From positions 62,001-126,000 of the forward strand of contig CAVWQS010000002.1 of NCBI GenBank assembly GCA_963757155.1: a DNA stretch of 64,000 nt, in the 5' to 3' direction. A program made the position numbers and the translations under genes. Shown here piece after piece: positions 25,744-34,791 of this stretch (position 1 is its first letter; each line of letters begins with the position of its first letter). Source of the stretch: DASXQK01 sp963757155 (GTDB lineage Bacteria > Pseudomonadota > Alphaproteobacteria > Dongiales > Dongiaceae). Below the pieces are notes generated by a model. The model had not been told where the DNA came from, searched no databases, and saw nothing but the letters and a program-made list of their open reading frames with translations.

Positions 25744-28471
25744 TCATGTCTCCCCCTTCGCCAGCCGCCTGAGGCGATAGAGCTCCTCCAGCGCCTCTCT
25801 CGGCGTCATCTGGTCGGGGTCGAGGGCGGCCAGCGCCTGCTCCGCGGGCGAGGGCTTGCGCGCTTCGGCGATGCGGGCGGAGAAAAGCGGGAGGTCGTCG
25901 GCGAGCCTCGTGAGCGCGCTCGCCTGCTCGCCCTTCTCCAAGGTGGCCAGCACCTGCTCGGCGCGGGCGACGGCGGCGGCGGGCAGGCCCGCGAGCTTGG
26001 CCACATGGATGCCGTAGCTGCGGTCGGCGGCGCCCAGCGCCACCTCATGGAGAAACACCACATCGCCCTGCCATTCCTTGACCCGCATGGCATGGGGCGA
26101 GAGGGCCGGCAGCCGGGCGGCGAGCGCCACCAGCTCGTGATAATGGGTGGCGAAGAGGGCGCGGCAGCGATTGACCTCATGCAGATGCTCGATCGTCGCC
26201 CAGGCGATGGAGAGCCCGTCGAAGGTCGCCGTGCCGCGGCCGATCTCGTCGAGGATCACCAGCGAGCGCGGGCTCGCCTGGTTCAGGATCGCCGCCGTCT
26301 CCACCATCTCCACCATGAAGGTCGAGCGGCCGCGGGCGAGATCGTCGGCGGCCCCGACCCGGCTGAACAGCCGGTCGACGATGCCGATATGGGCGGCCCG
26401 CGCCGGCACGAAGGCACCGATCTGGGCCAGCACGGCGATCAGGGCGTTCTGGCGCAGGAAGGTCGATTTGCCGGCCATATTGGGGCCGGTCAGCAGCCAG
26501 AGCCGCTGCGCCGCCCCCAGATCGCAGTCATTGGCGACGAAGGCGCCCCCCTGCTGGGCGCGAAGGGCCGCCTCCACCACGGGATGGCGCCCGGCCTTGA
26601 TCTCGAAGGCGGCACTCTCATCCACCATCGGGCGGCAGTAGTCGCCCTCGACGGCGAGCTCGGCCAAGGCGGCGGCGACATCGAGCAGGGCAAGCGCGGC
26701 AGCCGCCGCGGCGATCGCCTCGGCGGCGGCGCTTGCCAGCGCCACCAGCTCGGCGAAGCATTCGAGCTCCAGGGCCAGGGCCTTGTCCGCCGCCGTGGCG
26801 ATGCGGCGCTCGAGCTCGCCCAGCTCCACCGTCGTAAAGCGCGTGGCATTGGCCATGGTCTGGCGATGGATGAAGCCCGCCGATTTGGTCAGCTTCTCCA
26901 GATGGATCGCCGTCGATTCGACGTAATAGCCCAGCACATTGTTGTGCCGGATCTTGAGGGAGGAGATGCCGGTCTCCCCGCGATAGCGCTGCTCCAGCTC
27001 GAGCACCAGGCGCCGGCTCTCGTCGCGCAGGCTGCGAAGCTCGTCGAGCCCGTCGCGATAGCCGGGGGCGATGAAGCCGCCGTCCCGCGCGATCACCGGC
27101 AGCTCCGGCCCCAAGGCGCGGCCCAGTTCCGCGACGAGGGCGCCATGATCGCCGAGCGCTGCCTCCGCCTGGCGCAGCCCGGCGGGCAGATCGGGCGCGC
27201 CGGCGAGGCGCCCGCGCAGCGCCCCGGCGGCGGCGAGGCCGAGGCCGAGCGCCGCCAGATCGCGGGGACCCCCGCGGCCGATCAGCAGGCGCGAGAGCGA
27301 GCGCTCGATATCGGGCGCGCGCCGCAGGGCCTGGCGCAGATCCTCGCGCAGCCGGGGCTCGGCGATGAGGGCGGCCAGCATGTCGAGCCGGGCATCGATG
27401 GCGGCGGGATCGGTGAGGGGGGCGGCCAGCCAATCGGCGAGGCGCCGGGCGCCGCCGGCGCTGACCGTGCGGTCGATGGCCGCCAGCAGCGAGCCCTGGC
27501 GATCGCCCGTCAGCCCGCGCGTGAGCTCGAGATTGCGCCGGGTCGCCGCATCGATCTCCATGACCGCGCCGGAGGCGAGGCGCCGCGGGGCCGCCAGCCG
27601 CGGCAGGCGGCCGAGCTGCGTCGTCTGGAGATAGTCGACCAAGGACGCCGCAGGCGGCGATCTCGGCCCGCTCGAAGCTGCCGAAGCCCTCCAGCGCCTT
27701 GACCGCGAAGACCTGCTCCAGCCGCCGGCGCGCCGCCTCGCTCTCGAAGCGCGCCGCGGGCAGCGGCGAGAGCTGGGTCCGGTATTCCGCCAGGAGTCCC
27801 GCGAGCTCGGGCTGCTGGAACAGGCGATCCGGCAGCAGGATCTCGCTCGGCTGCAGCCGCGCGAGCGCGCCGGCGAGCTCGCTCGGCCCCAGCGGCTGCA
27901 CCGCGAAATCGCCGGTCGAGATATCGACCCAGGCGAGGCCCATGGCCCCGCCGACATCGGCGATGGCGGCAAGGAAATTATGGCTGCGCGCGTCGAGGAG
28001 GGTCTCCTCCGTCAGGGTCCCGGGCGTGACGATGCGCACGACATCGCGCCGGACCACGGATTTGGCGCCGCGCTTCTTGGCCTCGGCCGGATCCTCGATC
28101 TGCTCGCAGACCGCGACCTTGAAGCCCTGGCGGATCAGCTTGGCGAGATAGCCCTCGGCGGCATGCACCGGCACGCCGCACATGGGGATGTCCCCGCCGT
28201 CATGCTTGCCGCGCTTGGTGAGCGCGATGGCCAGCGCCGCGGAGGCCCGGGCCGCATCCTCGAAGAAGAGCTCGTAGAAATCCCCCATGCGGTAGAACAG
28301 GAGATGGTCGGGATGGGCCCGCTTGACCGCGAGATACTGGGCCATCAGCGGCGAGGAATCGGCGGGGATGGCGAGCGGTTGCGGTTCGCCGGAATTCGGG
28401 ACATCCGGCCCCGGGGTCTCCGGCCCGGCGTTGTCCGATTTGGGGCTGTCCGATTTGGGGCCTTCCGTCAT
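25744..28471 (-). CDS. mutS: DNA mismatch repair protein MutS, one apparent +1 frame break
   Basis: About 909 residues after repair. MutS recognises base mismatches and starts methyl-directed or nick-directed repair. N-terminal mismatch-recognition domain with LLFYRMGDFYELFFEDA (Phe of the F-x-E motif), connector domain, core/clamp domain (VMEIDAATRRNLELTRG), and ATPase domain with Walker A TGPNMAGKSTFLRQNA, Walker B region SLVILDEIGRGTATFDG and ATHYHELVALA. The break is at about 27645 in AACG-x-LVDYLQTTQLG; removing one base restores the motif. The N-terminal extension has a repeated Pro/Gly/Ser-rich segment (KSDSPKSDNAGPETPGP). Divergent from maeB. Confidence 0.93.
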
Positions 28472-28609
28472 GGGCGGCGAAGGTAACTCGGATTTGCCCC
28501 CGCGGCCACGCTTCTGGACATGCCCCCCATCCCTTTGCCGCTATTCCTTTCATGCGTTTTTCATGCAAGCCTTGATCATCAAGCTCAAAAATTGCGGGAG
28601 GCCTCGTTC

Positions 28610-30892
28610 ATGATCAAGGCGCACGGCAGCACCACCGACCAGGAGGCGCTGCTGTTTCATTCCCAAGGCCGTCCCGGCAAGATCGAGATCCGCGCCACCA
28701 AGCCCCTCACCACCCAGCGAGATCTGTCTCTGGCCTATTCCCCCGGGGTGGCCGTGCCCTGCCTGCGCATCGCCGAGGATCCCTCGCTCGCCTACGACTA
28801 CACGGCCAAGGGCAATATGGTCGCGGTCATCTCCAACGGCACGGCGGTGCTGGGGCTGGGCGATCTCGGCGCCATCGCCTCCAAGCCGGTCATGGAAGGC
28901 AAGGCGGTGCTGTTCAAGCGCTTCGCCGATATCGATTCCATCGACCTCGAGATCGACACCCGCGACGTCGACGAGTTCATCAATTGCGTGCGCTATCTCG
29001 GCCCCAGCTTCGGCGGCATCAATCTGGAGGACATCAAGGCGCCGGAATGCTTCATCATCGAGCAGCGCCTGCGCGAGCTGCTCGATATTCCCGTCTTTCA
29101 CGACGATCAGCACGGCACCGCCATCATCGCCACCGCCGGGCTCATCAATGCGCTGCATCTGACCGGCCGCAATTTCGCCGACATCAAGATGGTGGTGAAC
29201 GGTGCCGGCGCCGCCTCCATCGCCTGCGTCGAGCTCATCAAGACCATGGGCCTGCCCCATGACAATTGCATCCTGGTCGATACCAAGGGCGTCATCTACC
29301 AGGGCCGCACCGAGGGCATGAACCAGTGGAAGTCGGCCCATGCCGCGCGGACCGATGCGCGCAGCCTGGCCGACGCCCTGAAGGGGGCCGATGTCTTCTT
29401 CGGCCTTTCGGCCAAAGGGGCCGTGACGCCGGCGATGGTGGCCTCCATGGCGGCCAAGCCGATCATCTTCGCCATGGCCAATCCCGATCCGGAGATCACC
29501 CCGGAGGAGGTCCATGCGGTGCGCAAGGACGCCATCGTCGCCACCGGCCGCTCGGACTATCCCAACCAGGTGAACAACGTCCTGGGATTTCCCTATATCT
29601 TCCGCGGCGCGCTCGATGTGCGCGCCTCCACCATCAACGACCAGATGAAGATCGCCGCGGCCCATGCGCTGGCCGAGCTCGCCCGCGAGGACGTGCCCGA
29701 CGAGGTGGATGCGGCCTATGCCGGACGGCGGCTGCGCTTCGGCCCCGACTACATCATCCCCGTGCCCTTCGATCCGCGCCTCATCTCCTACATTCCCATC
29801 GCGGTCGCCAAGGCGGCGATGGAAAGCGGCGTGGCGCGCAAGCCGATCCTGGATCTCGAAGGCTATCGCGCCGAGCTCTCCGGCCGGCTCGACCCCACGG
29901 CCGCGAGCCTCAATCTGATCTTCGAGCGGGTGCGCAACAATCCGCGCCGGGTCGTCTTCGCCGAGGGCGAGGAGGAGAAGGTGATCCGCGCCGCGGTCGC
30001 CTTCCATCACGCCGGCTACGGCACGCCCGTGCTGGTGGGCCGCGAGGAGCGCATCCATGCGACCATGCAGGCCGCCGGGCTGGGCACGCCCGAGGGCATC
30101 GAGATCACCAATGCCCGCCTCTCCGACCGCAACAAGGATTACACCGAGCTGCTCTACCGCCGCCTGCAGCGCAAGGGCGCGCTCTACCGCGACTGCCTGC
30201 GCATGGCCAATCAGGACCGCAATGTCTTCGCCGCCTGCATGGTGGCCGAGGGCGACGCCGATGCCATGGTGACGGGCGTGACCCGCAGCTTCTCCACCAC
30301 GCTGGAGGAAATCCTCAGGGTGCTCGATCCCCGGCCCGGCCATATCCTGTTCGGCCTCTCCGTCGTCATCGCCCATGGCCGCACCGTGCTGCTGGCCGAT
30401 ACCGCCGTGCATGAGCTGCCCTCGGCGCAGGAGCTCGCGGGCATCGCCACTCAGGCCGCCGAGATGGCGCGCCTGCTCGGCCATGAGCCGCGGGTGGCGC
30501 TGCTCTCCTTCTCCAATTTCGGCAATCCGCCGCTGGAGCGCATGGAGCGGGTTCGCGATGCGGTGCGCGAGCTCGATTCGCGCCAGGTCGATTTCGAATA
30601 TGACGGCGAGATGCAGGCCAATGTGGCCCTGGATTTCGAGCTGATGCGCCAGCTCTACCCCTTCTGCCGCCTGACCGGGGCCGCCAATGTCCTGCTGATG
30701 CCGGCCCTCCACAGCGCCGCCATCTCGGCCAAGCTGCTGCAGCAGCTCGGCGGCGGCACGGTCTACGGGCCTATCCTCTGCGGTCTCGCCCATGCGGCCC
30801 AGATCGTCCAGACCGGAGCGACGGTGTCGGAAATCGTGACCGCCGCGGCCCTCGCTTCGCTCGGGGCCAATGCCGAGCTGCTGACTCGCTGA
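28610..30892 (+). CDS. maeB: NADP-dependent malic enzyme with phosphotransacetylase-like domain
   Basis: A 760-residue MaeB-type enzyme converting malate to pyruvate, CO2 and NADPH. The ATG at 28610 has gggag upstream (28596-28600). Malic enzyme domains cover about 1-430 (AYSPGVAVPCLRI, FHDDQHGTAIIATAG with the catalytic region, NGAGAASIACVELI for the dinucleotide). The C-terminal 330 residues resemble phosphotransacetylase (VFAEGEEEKVIRAAV, VTRSFSTTLEEILRV, NVLLMPALHSAAISAKLLQQL), thought to be regulatory and to respond to acetyl-CoA. Length and architecture are normal for the family. Confidence 0.95.
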   Translation: MIKAHGSTTDQEALLFHSQGRPGKIEIRATKPLTTQRDLSLAYSPGVAVPCLRIAEDPSLAYDYTAKGNMVAVISNGTAVLGLGDLGAIASKPVMEGKAVLFKRFADIDSIDLEIDTRDVDEFINCVRYLGPSFGGINLEDIKAPECFIIEQRLRELLDIPVFHDDQHGTAIIATAGLINALHLTGRNFADIKMVVNGAGAASIACVELIKTMGLPHDNCILVDTKGVIYQGRTEGMNQWKSAHAARTDARSLADALKGADVFFGLSAKGAVTPAMVASMAAKPIIFAMANPDPEITPEEVHAVRKDAIVATGRSDYPNQVNNVLGFPYIFRGALDVRASTINDQMKIAAAHALAELAREDVPDEVDAAYAGRRLRFGPDYIIPVPFDPRLISYIPIAVAKAAMESGVARKPILDLEGYRAELSGRLDPTAASLNLIFERVRNNPRRVVFAEGEEEKVIRAAVAFHHAGYGTPVLVGREERIHATMQAAGLGTPEGIEITNARLSDRNKDYTELLYRRLQRKGALYRDCLRMANQDRNVFAACMVAEGDADAMVTGVTRSFSTTLEEILRVLDPRPGHILFGLSVVIAHGRTVLLADTAVHELPSAQELAGIATQAAEMARLLGHEPRVALLSFSNFGNPPLERMERVRDAVRELDSRQVDFEYDGEMQANVALDFELMRQLYPFCRLTGAANVLLMPALHSAAISAKLLQQLGGGTVYGPILCGLAHAAQIVQTGATVSEIVTAAALASLGANAELLTR

Positions 30893-30909
30893 TTACCTAC
30901 GGGTGGTTC

Positions 30910-30927
30910 ATTGCAGTTTTGTGACAG
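30910..30927 (-). promoter_or_regulatory. Candidate Pho box upstream of phoR
   Basis: On the reverse strand the site reads CTGTCAC-AAAA-CTGCAAT, two 7-base half-sites 11 bases apart as in PhoB boxes (consensus CTGTCAT with a 4-base AT spacer). It lies about 85 bases before the phoR start. Confidence 0.6.
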
Positions 30928-31009
30928 TTACAAAAACATGACGCGCATCGAGGTCGCGCCGCGCCGCCGGAAGGTCTATAGCTAAGCGGATAATCGCTAT
31001 AGGCCGTCG

Positions 31010-32429
31010 ATGCCGCCTCGCCCGCCGCTCAGCCGCCTGCTCGCCGCGCTCGGCCTGCTCGCCGCGCCGATCCTCGTCATCCTCGCCGGCCTCGTCGCCG
31101 TCGCCCATCTGGCGCTGGTGCCGGCGATCGTCGCGGGGCTGCTCCTGCTGCTCTGGCTCTGGCTGCTGCTGCGCGGCCATCTCACCCATCTGGGCGCCCT
31201 GGCCGAATATGCCGAGCGCATGGCCGCCGGCCGGCCCGGCCCGCCGCCGGCTGGCCGGGATTCCGCCCTGGGCGGGGGTCTCGCCCCGCGGCTGATCAAT
31301 GCCATCGGCGTCTGGCGCGAGCGCGAGGAGGGCCTCGCCCTGCATGCCGCCGAGGCCGAGCGGGTGTTGGCGCATTTGCCCGATCCCCTGCTGCTGGTCG
31401 ATAGCCAGAAGCGCATCCGCCTTGCCAATCCCGCGGCCGAGACCCTGTTCGAGGGGCCGCTGCTCGGGCGCAATCTGACGGGCGTGCTGCGTCAGCCCGA
31501 GCTGCTCGACGCCGTCGACCGGGCGCTGGACAGCGCCGAGGCCGAGACCGTGGAATTCACCATGCCGGTGCCGGTGGAGCGCAGCTTCGATGCCCATGTC
31601 CTGCCGCTGTCCCCGACCGCGAGCGAGACGCCAACCGTGCTGCTGGCGCTGCAGGACATGACCAAGGTCGTGGTGGCCGACCGGCTGCGCGCCGATTTCG
31701 TCGCCAATGCCAGCCATGAGCTGCGCACCCCGCTGGCCACCCTCCTGGGCTTCATCGAGACCCTGCGCGGGCCGGCCAAGGACGATGGCGAGGCAAGGGC
31801 GAAGTTCCTGGGCATCATGCAGGAGCAGGCGTCCCGAATGGCGCGGCTGGTGGGCGATCTTCTCTCCCTCTCCCGCATCGAGCTCAACGAGCATAGCGTG
31901 CCGACCGAGGGGGTGCGCCTCCATGCGGTGCTGGCCAGCGTCGCCGACAGCCTGGCCATGAAGGCCGCGGCCCGCAGCATGACCATCGAGCTGCCGGCCG
32001 ATCTCGCTGGTCTGCCGGCGGTCCAGGGCGATCAGGACGAGCTGATCCAGCTGTTCCAGAACCTGATCGACAATGCCCTCAAATACGGCCGGGCCGGCAG
32101 CCCGGTCCGCGTGCTGGCCCGGACCAGCGAGCCGCCCGCGGCCATGACCCCGGCGCGGCCCGCCGTGGCGGTGGCGGTCATCGACCAGGGTGAAGGCATC
32201 GACCGCCGGCATCTGCCGCGGCTCACCGAGCGCTTCTATCGGGTGGATACCGCCCGCTCGCGGGATCTGGGCGGCACCGGGCTGGGGCTCGCCATCGTCA
32301 AGCATATCGTCAGCCGTCATCGCGGTGCCTTGGAACTGGAAAGCGAATTGGGCCAGGGCAGCCGCTTCACGGTCTTTCTGCCGCAATTCGAGTCCGGGGA
32401 CGGCCGCACCCGCCTCTCATGGGCGTTGA
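31010..32429 (+). CDS. phoR: Phosphate regulon sensor histidine kinase PhoR
   Basis: About 472 residues if the proposed end is right. Two membrane helices lie in residues 7-55; a PAS domain at about 110-215 (HLPDPLLLVDSQKRIRLANP) precedes the HisKA box VANASHELRTPL with phospho-accepting His236, then N box LIDNALKYG, G1 VIDQGEGIDRR and G2 GGTGLGLAIVKHI. PhoR phosphorylates PhoB when phosphate is scarce. As sequenced the frame does not stop and runs on into phoU; a one-base shift before 32427 would reach a double stop (TGATAG at 32427-32432) exactly where a PhoR should end, so that is the end given. The alternative is a real PhoR-PhoU fusion. Confidence 0.85.
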
Positions 32430-32447
32430 TAGTCACAAATCAGTCAT
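32430..32447 (+). promoter_or_regulatory. Candidate Pho box between phoR and phoU
   Basis: tAGTCAC at 32430-32436 and cAGTCAT at 32441-32447 are spaced by 11 bases with an AT-rich spacer, matching 5 and 6 of 7 positions of the PhoB half-site. It sits immediately after the presumed phoR stop and about 140 bases before phoU, as expected for a PhoB-controlled promoter. Confidence 0.55.
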
Positions 32448-32587
32448 ATATCTGTAGTACGCAAGTCGCGGGACCGGCGCTAGGTCTTCATCCGGCGGAC
32501 TTGGGCGCCCCGGCGCTCGAGTTGCCGGCAAGGGGTCGCCCGAGCCGGCTCGCCAAGCTGCCAATGGGTCGCGGGAGCTGCCTGAAT

Positions 32588-33310
32588 ATGACCACCGAAC
32601 ACACGGTCAAGAGTTTCGACGAAGAACTGAAGCGCCTCAGCGATCTGGTCGCCCAGATGGGCGGGCTCGCCGAGGCGCAGCTGCAGGCTGCCATCGAAGC
32701 GCTGGTGAGCCGCGACGCCGAGCAGGCGGCGCGGGTGGTGCAGAACGATGCCCGCATCGACCAGCTCGAGCGCCAGATCAGCACCCAGACCGTCCGCATG
32801 CTGGCGCTGCGCCAGCCCATGGCGGTGGACCTGCGCGAGATCGTCGCCGCCATCAAGATCTCCAGCGACATCGAGCGCATCGGCGATTACGCGGCCAATG
32901 TCGCCAAGCGCGCCATCGCGCTGACCCAGAGCCCGCCGATGCGCCCCGTCGGCGGCATCGCCCGCATGGGCCGGCTGGTGCAGCAGATCATCAAGGACAT
33001 CCTGGACGCCTATGGCGCCCATGATGCCGACAAGGCCGTCGCCGCCTGGAAACGGGACCAGGAAGTCGACGATATGTACAACAGCCTGTTCCGCGAGCTC
33101 CTCACCTACATGATGGAGGATCCGCGCAACATCGGCCCCTCCACCCATCTGATCTTCATCGCCAAGAACATCGAGCGCATGGGCGATCACGCGACCAATG
33201 TCGCCGAGATCATCCATTTCCTGGTCCGCGGCGAGGATATCAGCGAGGCGCGGCCGAAGAGCGATAAGACCAGCTTTGCGGTGGTGACGCCGCCGGAGGA
33301 AACCGCATGA
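32588..33310 (+). CDS. phoU: Phosphate signalling regulator PhoU
   Basis: A 240-residue cytosolic protein of two three-helix bundles, each carrying the PhoU metal-cluster motif: ISSDIERIGDYAANVAKRA and IAKNIERMGDHATNVAEI. PhoU links the Pst transporter to PhoR and keeps the regulon off when phosphate is plentiful. The ATG at 32588 has gcgggag upstream; it opens with the typical HTVKSFDEELKRL. It is 4 bases overlapped by phoB. The pst transporter genes that usually separate phoR from phoU are absent. Confidence 0.93.
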   Translation: MTTEHTVKSFDEELKRLSDLVAQMGGLAEAQLQAAIEALVSRDAEQAARVVQNDARIDQLERQISTQTVRMLALRQPMAVDLREIVAAIKISSDIERIGDYAANVAKRAIALTQSPPMRPVGGIARMGRLVQQIIKDILDAYGAHDADKAVAAWKRDQEVDDMYNSLFRELLTYMMEDPRNIGPSTHLIFIAKNIERMGDHATNVAEIIHFLVRGEDISEARPKSDKTSFAVVTPPEETA

Positions 33311-34002
33311 AGCAAGCCCCCTTGGTTCTCGTCGTCGAGGACGAGGCCGCCCTGGTGACCCTGCTGCGCTACAACCTCGAGCGCGAGGGATTCCGCGTCG
33401 CCGAGGCGCGCGACGGCGAGGAGGCGATGCTGCAGATCGCCGAGCAGATGCCCGATCTGGTGGTGCTCGATTGGATGCTGCCGCTGATGTCGGGGATCGA
33501 GGTCTGCCGCCAGCTCCGCCGCCTGCCCGAGACGCGGCGCCTGCCCATCGTCATGCTGACCGCACGCGGCGAGGAGGGCGACAAGCTGCGCGGCCTCGAT
33601 GCCGGGGCCGATGATTACGTCACCAAGCCTTTCAGCCCGAGCGAGCTGATCGCGCGGCTGCGCGCCGTGATGCGCCGCTCCCGCCCGGAGCGCGACGGCG
33701 AGACCCTGCAATATCAGGATCTGGTGATGGATCTGGCCTCCCACCGGGTGCGGCGCAACGGCCGCGAGGTGCATCTGGGCCCGACCGAGTTCCGCCTGCT
33801 GCGCCATCTCCTGGAGAATCAGGGCCGCGTCTTCAGCCGCGAGCAGCTTCTCGACATGGTCTGGGGCCGCGACGTCTATGTCGAGCCGCGCACCGTGGAT
33901 GTGCATATCCGCCGGCTGCGCAAGGCGATCAATGCGGATGTGGAGACCGATCTGATCCGCACCGTGCGCGCCGCCGGCTACGCCCTCGACCTGGCGGAGT
34001 AG
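33307..34002 (+). CDS. phoB: Phosphate regulon response regulator PhoB
   Basis: 231 residues. Receiver domain with acidic pocket ED at 11-12, phospho-accepting Asp55 in VVLDWMLPLMSG and conserved Lys in YVTKPFSP; C-terminal OmpR-type winged helix (LGPTEFRLLRHLLENQGRVFSREQLLDMVW, cut here, then RTVDVHIRRLRKAI). Binds Pho boxes as a dimer. Start ATG overlaps the phoU stop, so it is translationally coupled. Confidence 0.95.
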   Translation: MKQAPLVLVVEDEAALVTLLRYNLEREGFRVAEARDGEEAMLQIAEQMPDLVVLDWMLPLMSGIEVCRQLRRLPETRRLPIVMLTARGEEGDKLRGLDAGADDYVTKPFSPSELIARLRAVMRRSRPERDGETLQYQDLVMDLASHRVRRNGREVHLGPTEFRLLRHLLENQGRVFSREQLLDMVWGRDVYVEPRTVDVHIRRLRKAINADVETDLIRTVRAAGYALDLAE

Positions 34003-34097
34003 CCTCTCGGGCTGCTTTCCCCCCTCGCCCCTGGGAACGGGTGATAGGGCCGGGGTGGGTCTGCAAGAGAATAGGTCTCGGCCTGAGGGGTGAACCC

Positions 34098-34655
34098 TTA
34101 CATCGCCACCGGCGCGGGCGCGCGGTGGTGCCCACCCACATGGTCATGTTCCTTGGCGCAGGACAGGGGCCGAATGCTGTAAGGCATCGGGCCTGCTAGG
34201 CCGTCATCTTCGGCGGCCAGTTGATGCGCCTCCGTCTGGAGCGATTGGCACCAGGCATAAAGCGCGTCGTACATGACCATGCCGTGCTTCAACATCTCGT
34301 GGTCGTCGGCGAACACTGCCGAGAGGCCGAGCGAGATGGCAAAGAGCCCCGGCGATTGCGGCGTGAGGTCGAGGCGCGAGGTATCGGCGCCGCGCACGAT
34401 CTGCGCCACATGCTGCAACGCTGGGGTATCAAGCTCATACTTCTTGAGGAAGGCATCGAAACTGCAGAGCTCGCCGACATGAGAGAGCTCGACGCCCGGG
34501 ATGTCATAGGGGATGGCGCCGGTCTCTTTGGCGACCTCCTGCACGCGATTCGGCGCGACATACAGGAACTCCGGCGCCTTATCGATGAATCGCGTGACCA
34601 GCCAAGGACAGGCGATCCGATCGATCTTCGGTCGCTCGCGGGTAACCCATTTCAT
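34098..34655 (-). CDS. ChrB C-terminal-domain protein (chromate resistance)
   Basis: A 185-residue protein consisting only of the ChrB C-terminal domain: WVTRERPKIDRIACPWLV (3-20), FIDKAPEFLYV, GVELSHVGELCSFDAFLKKY and HGMVMYDALYAWCQ. In full-length ChrB this half is thought to bind chromate or act in its detoxification, while the missing N-terminal half carries DNA-binding or dimerisation functions. It starts at 34655 with ggaggag-like sequence (aaggagttgccga) upstream. It is divergent from chrA, sharing the intergenic operator at 34745. The His-rich C-terminus (EHDHVGGHHR) could bind metal. Confidence 0.82.
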   Translation of the reverse strand: MKWVTRERPKIDRIACPWLVTRFIDKAPEFLYVAPNRVQEVAKETGAIPYDIPGVELSHVGELCSFDAFLKKYELDTPALQHVAQIVRGADTSRLDLTPQSPGLFAISLGLSAVFADDHEMLKHGMVMYDALYAWCQSLQTEAHQLAAEDDGLAGPMPYSIRPLSCAKEHDHVGGHHRAPAPVAM

Positions 34656-34744
34656 TCGGCAACTCCTTCCAGGTTGCAGCAAGGGGCCGGTCTGGGCGCC
34701 TTGTCTCCATGAGGACGCGGAAACATACGCTCGCTCCCCAAGAT

Positions 34745-34758
34745 GATACAAGTGTTGC
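34745..34758 (+). promoter_or_regulatory. Candidate ChrB operator, copy 1 (chrB-like/chrA intergenic)
   Basis: GATACA-AG-TGTTGC, a near-palindrome of 14 bases. A further GATACA half-site lies at 34778-34783, 33 bases on, just before chrA. The same 14-base motif occurs upstream of the other two ChrB-family genes (37761 and 39749) and was not noticed elsewhere in the window. Confidence 0.6.
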
Positions 34759-34791
34759 GTTTTCTAGTTCTAGACGTGATACATATAGCCG

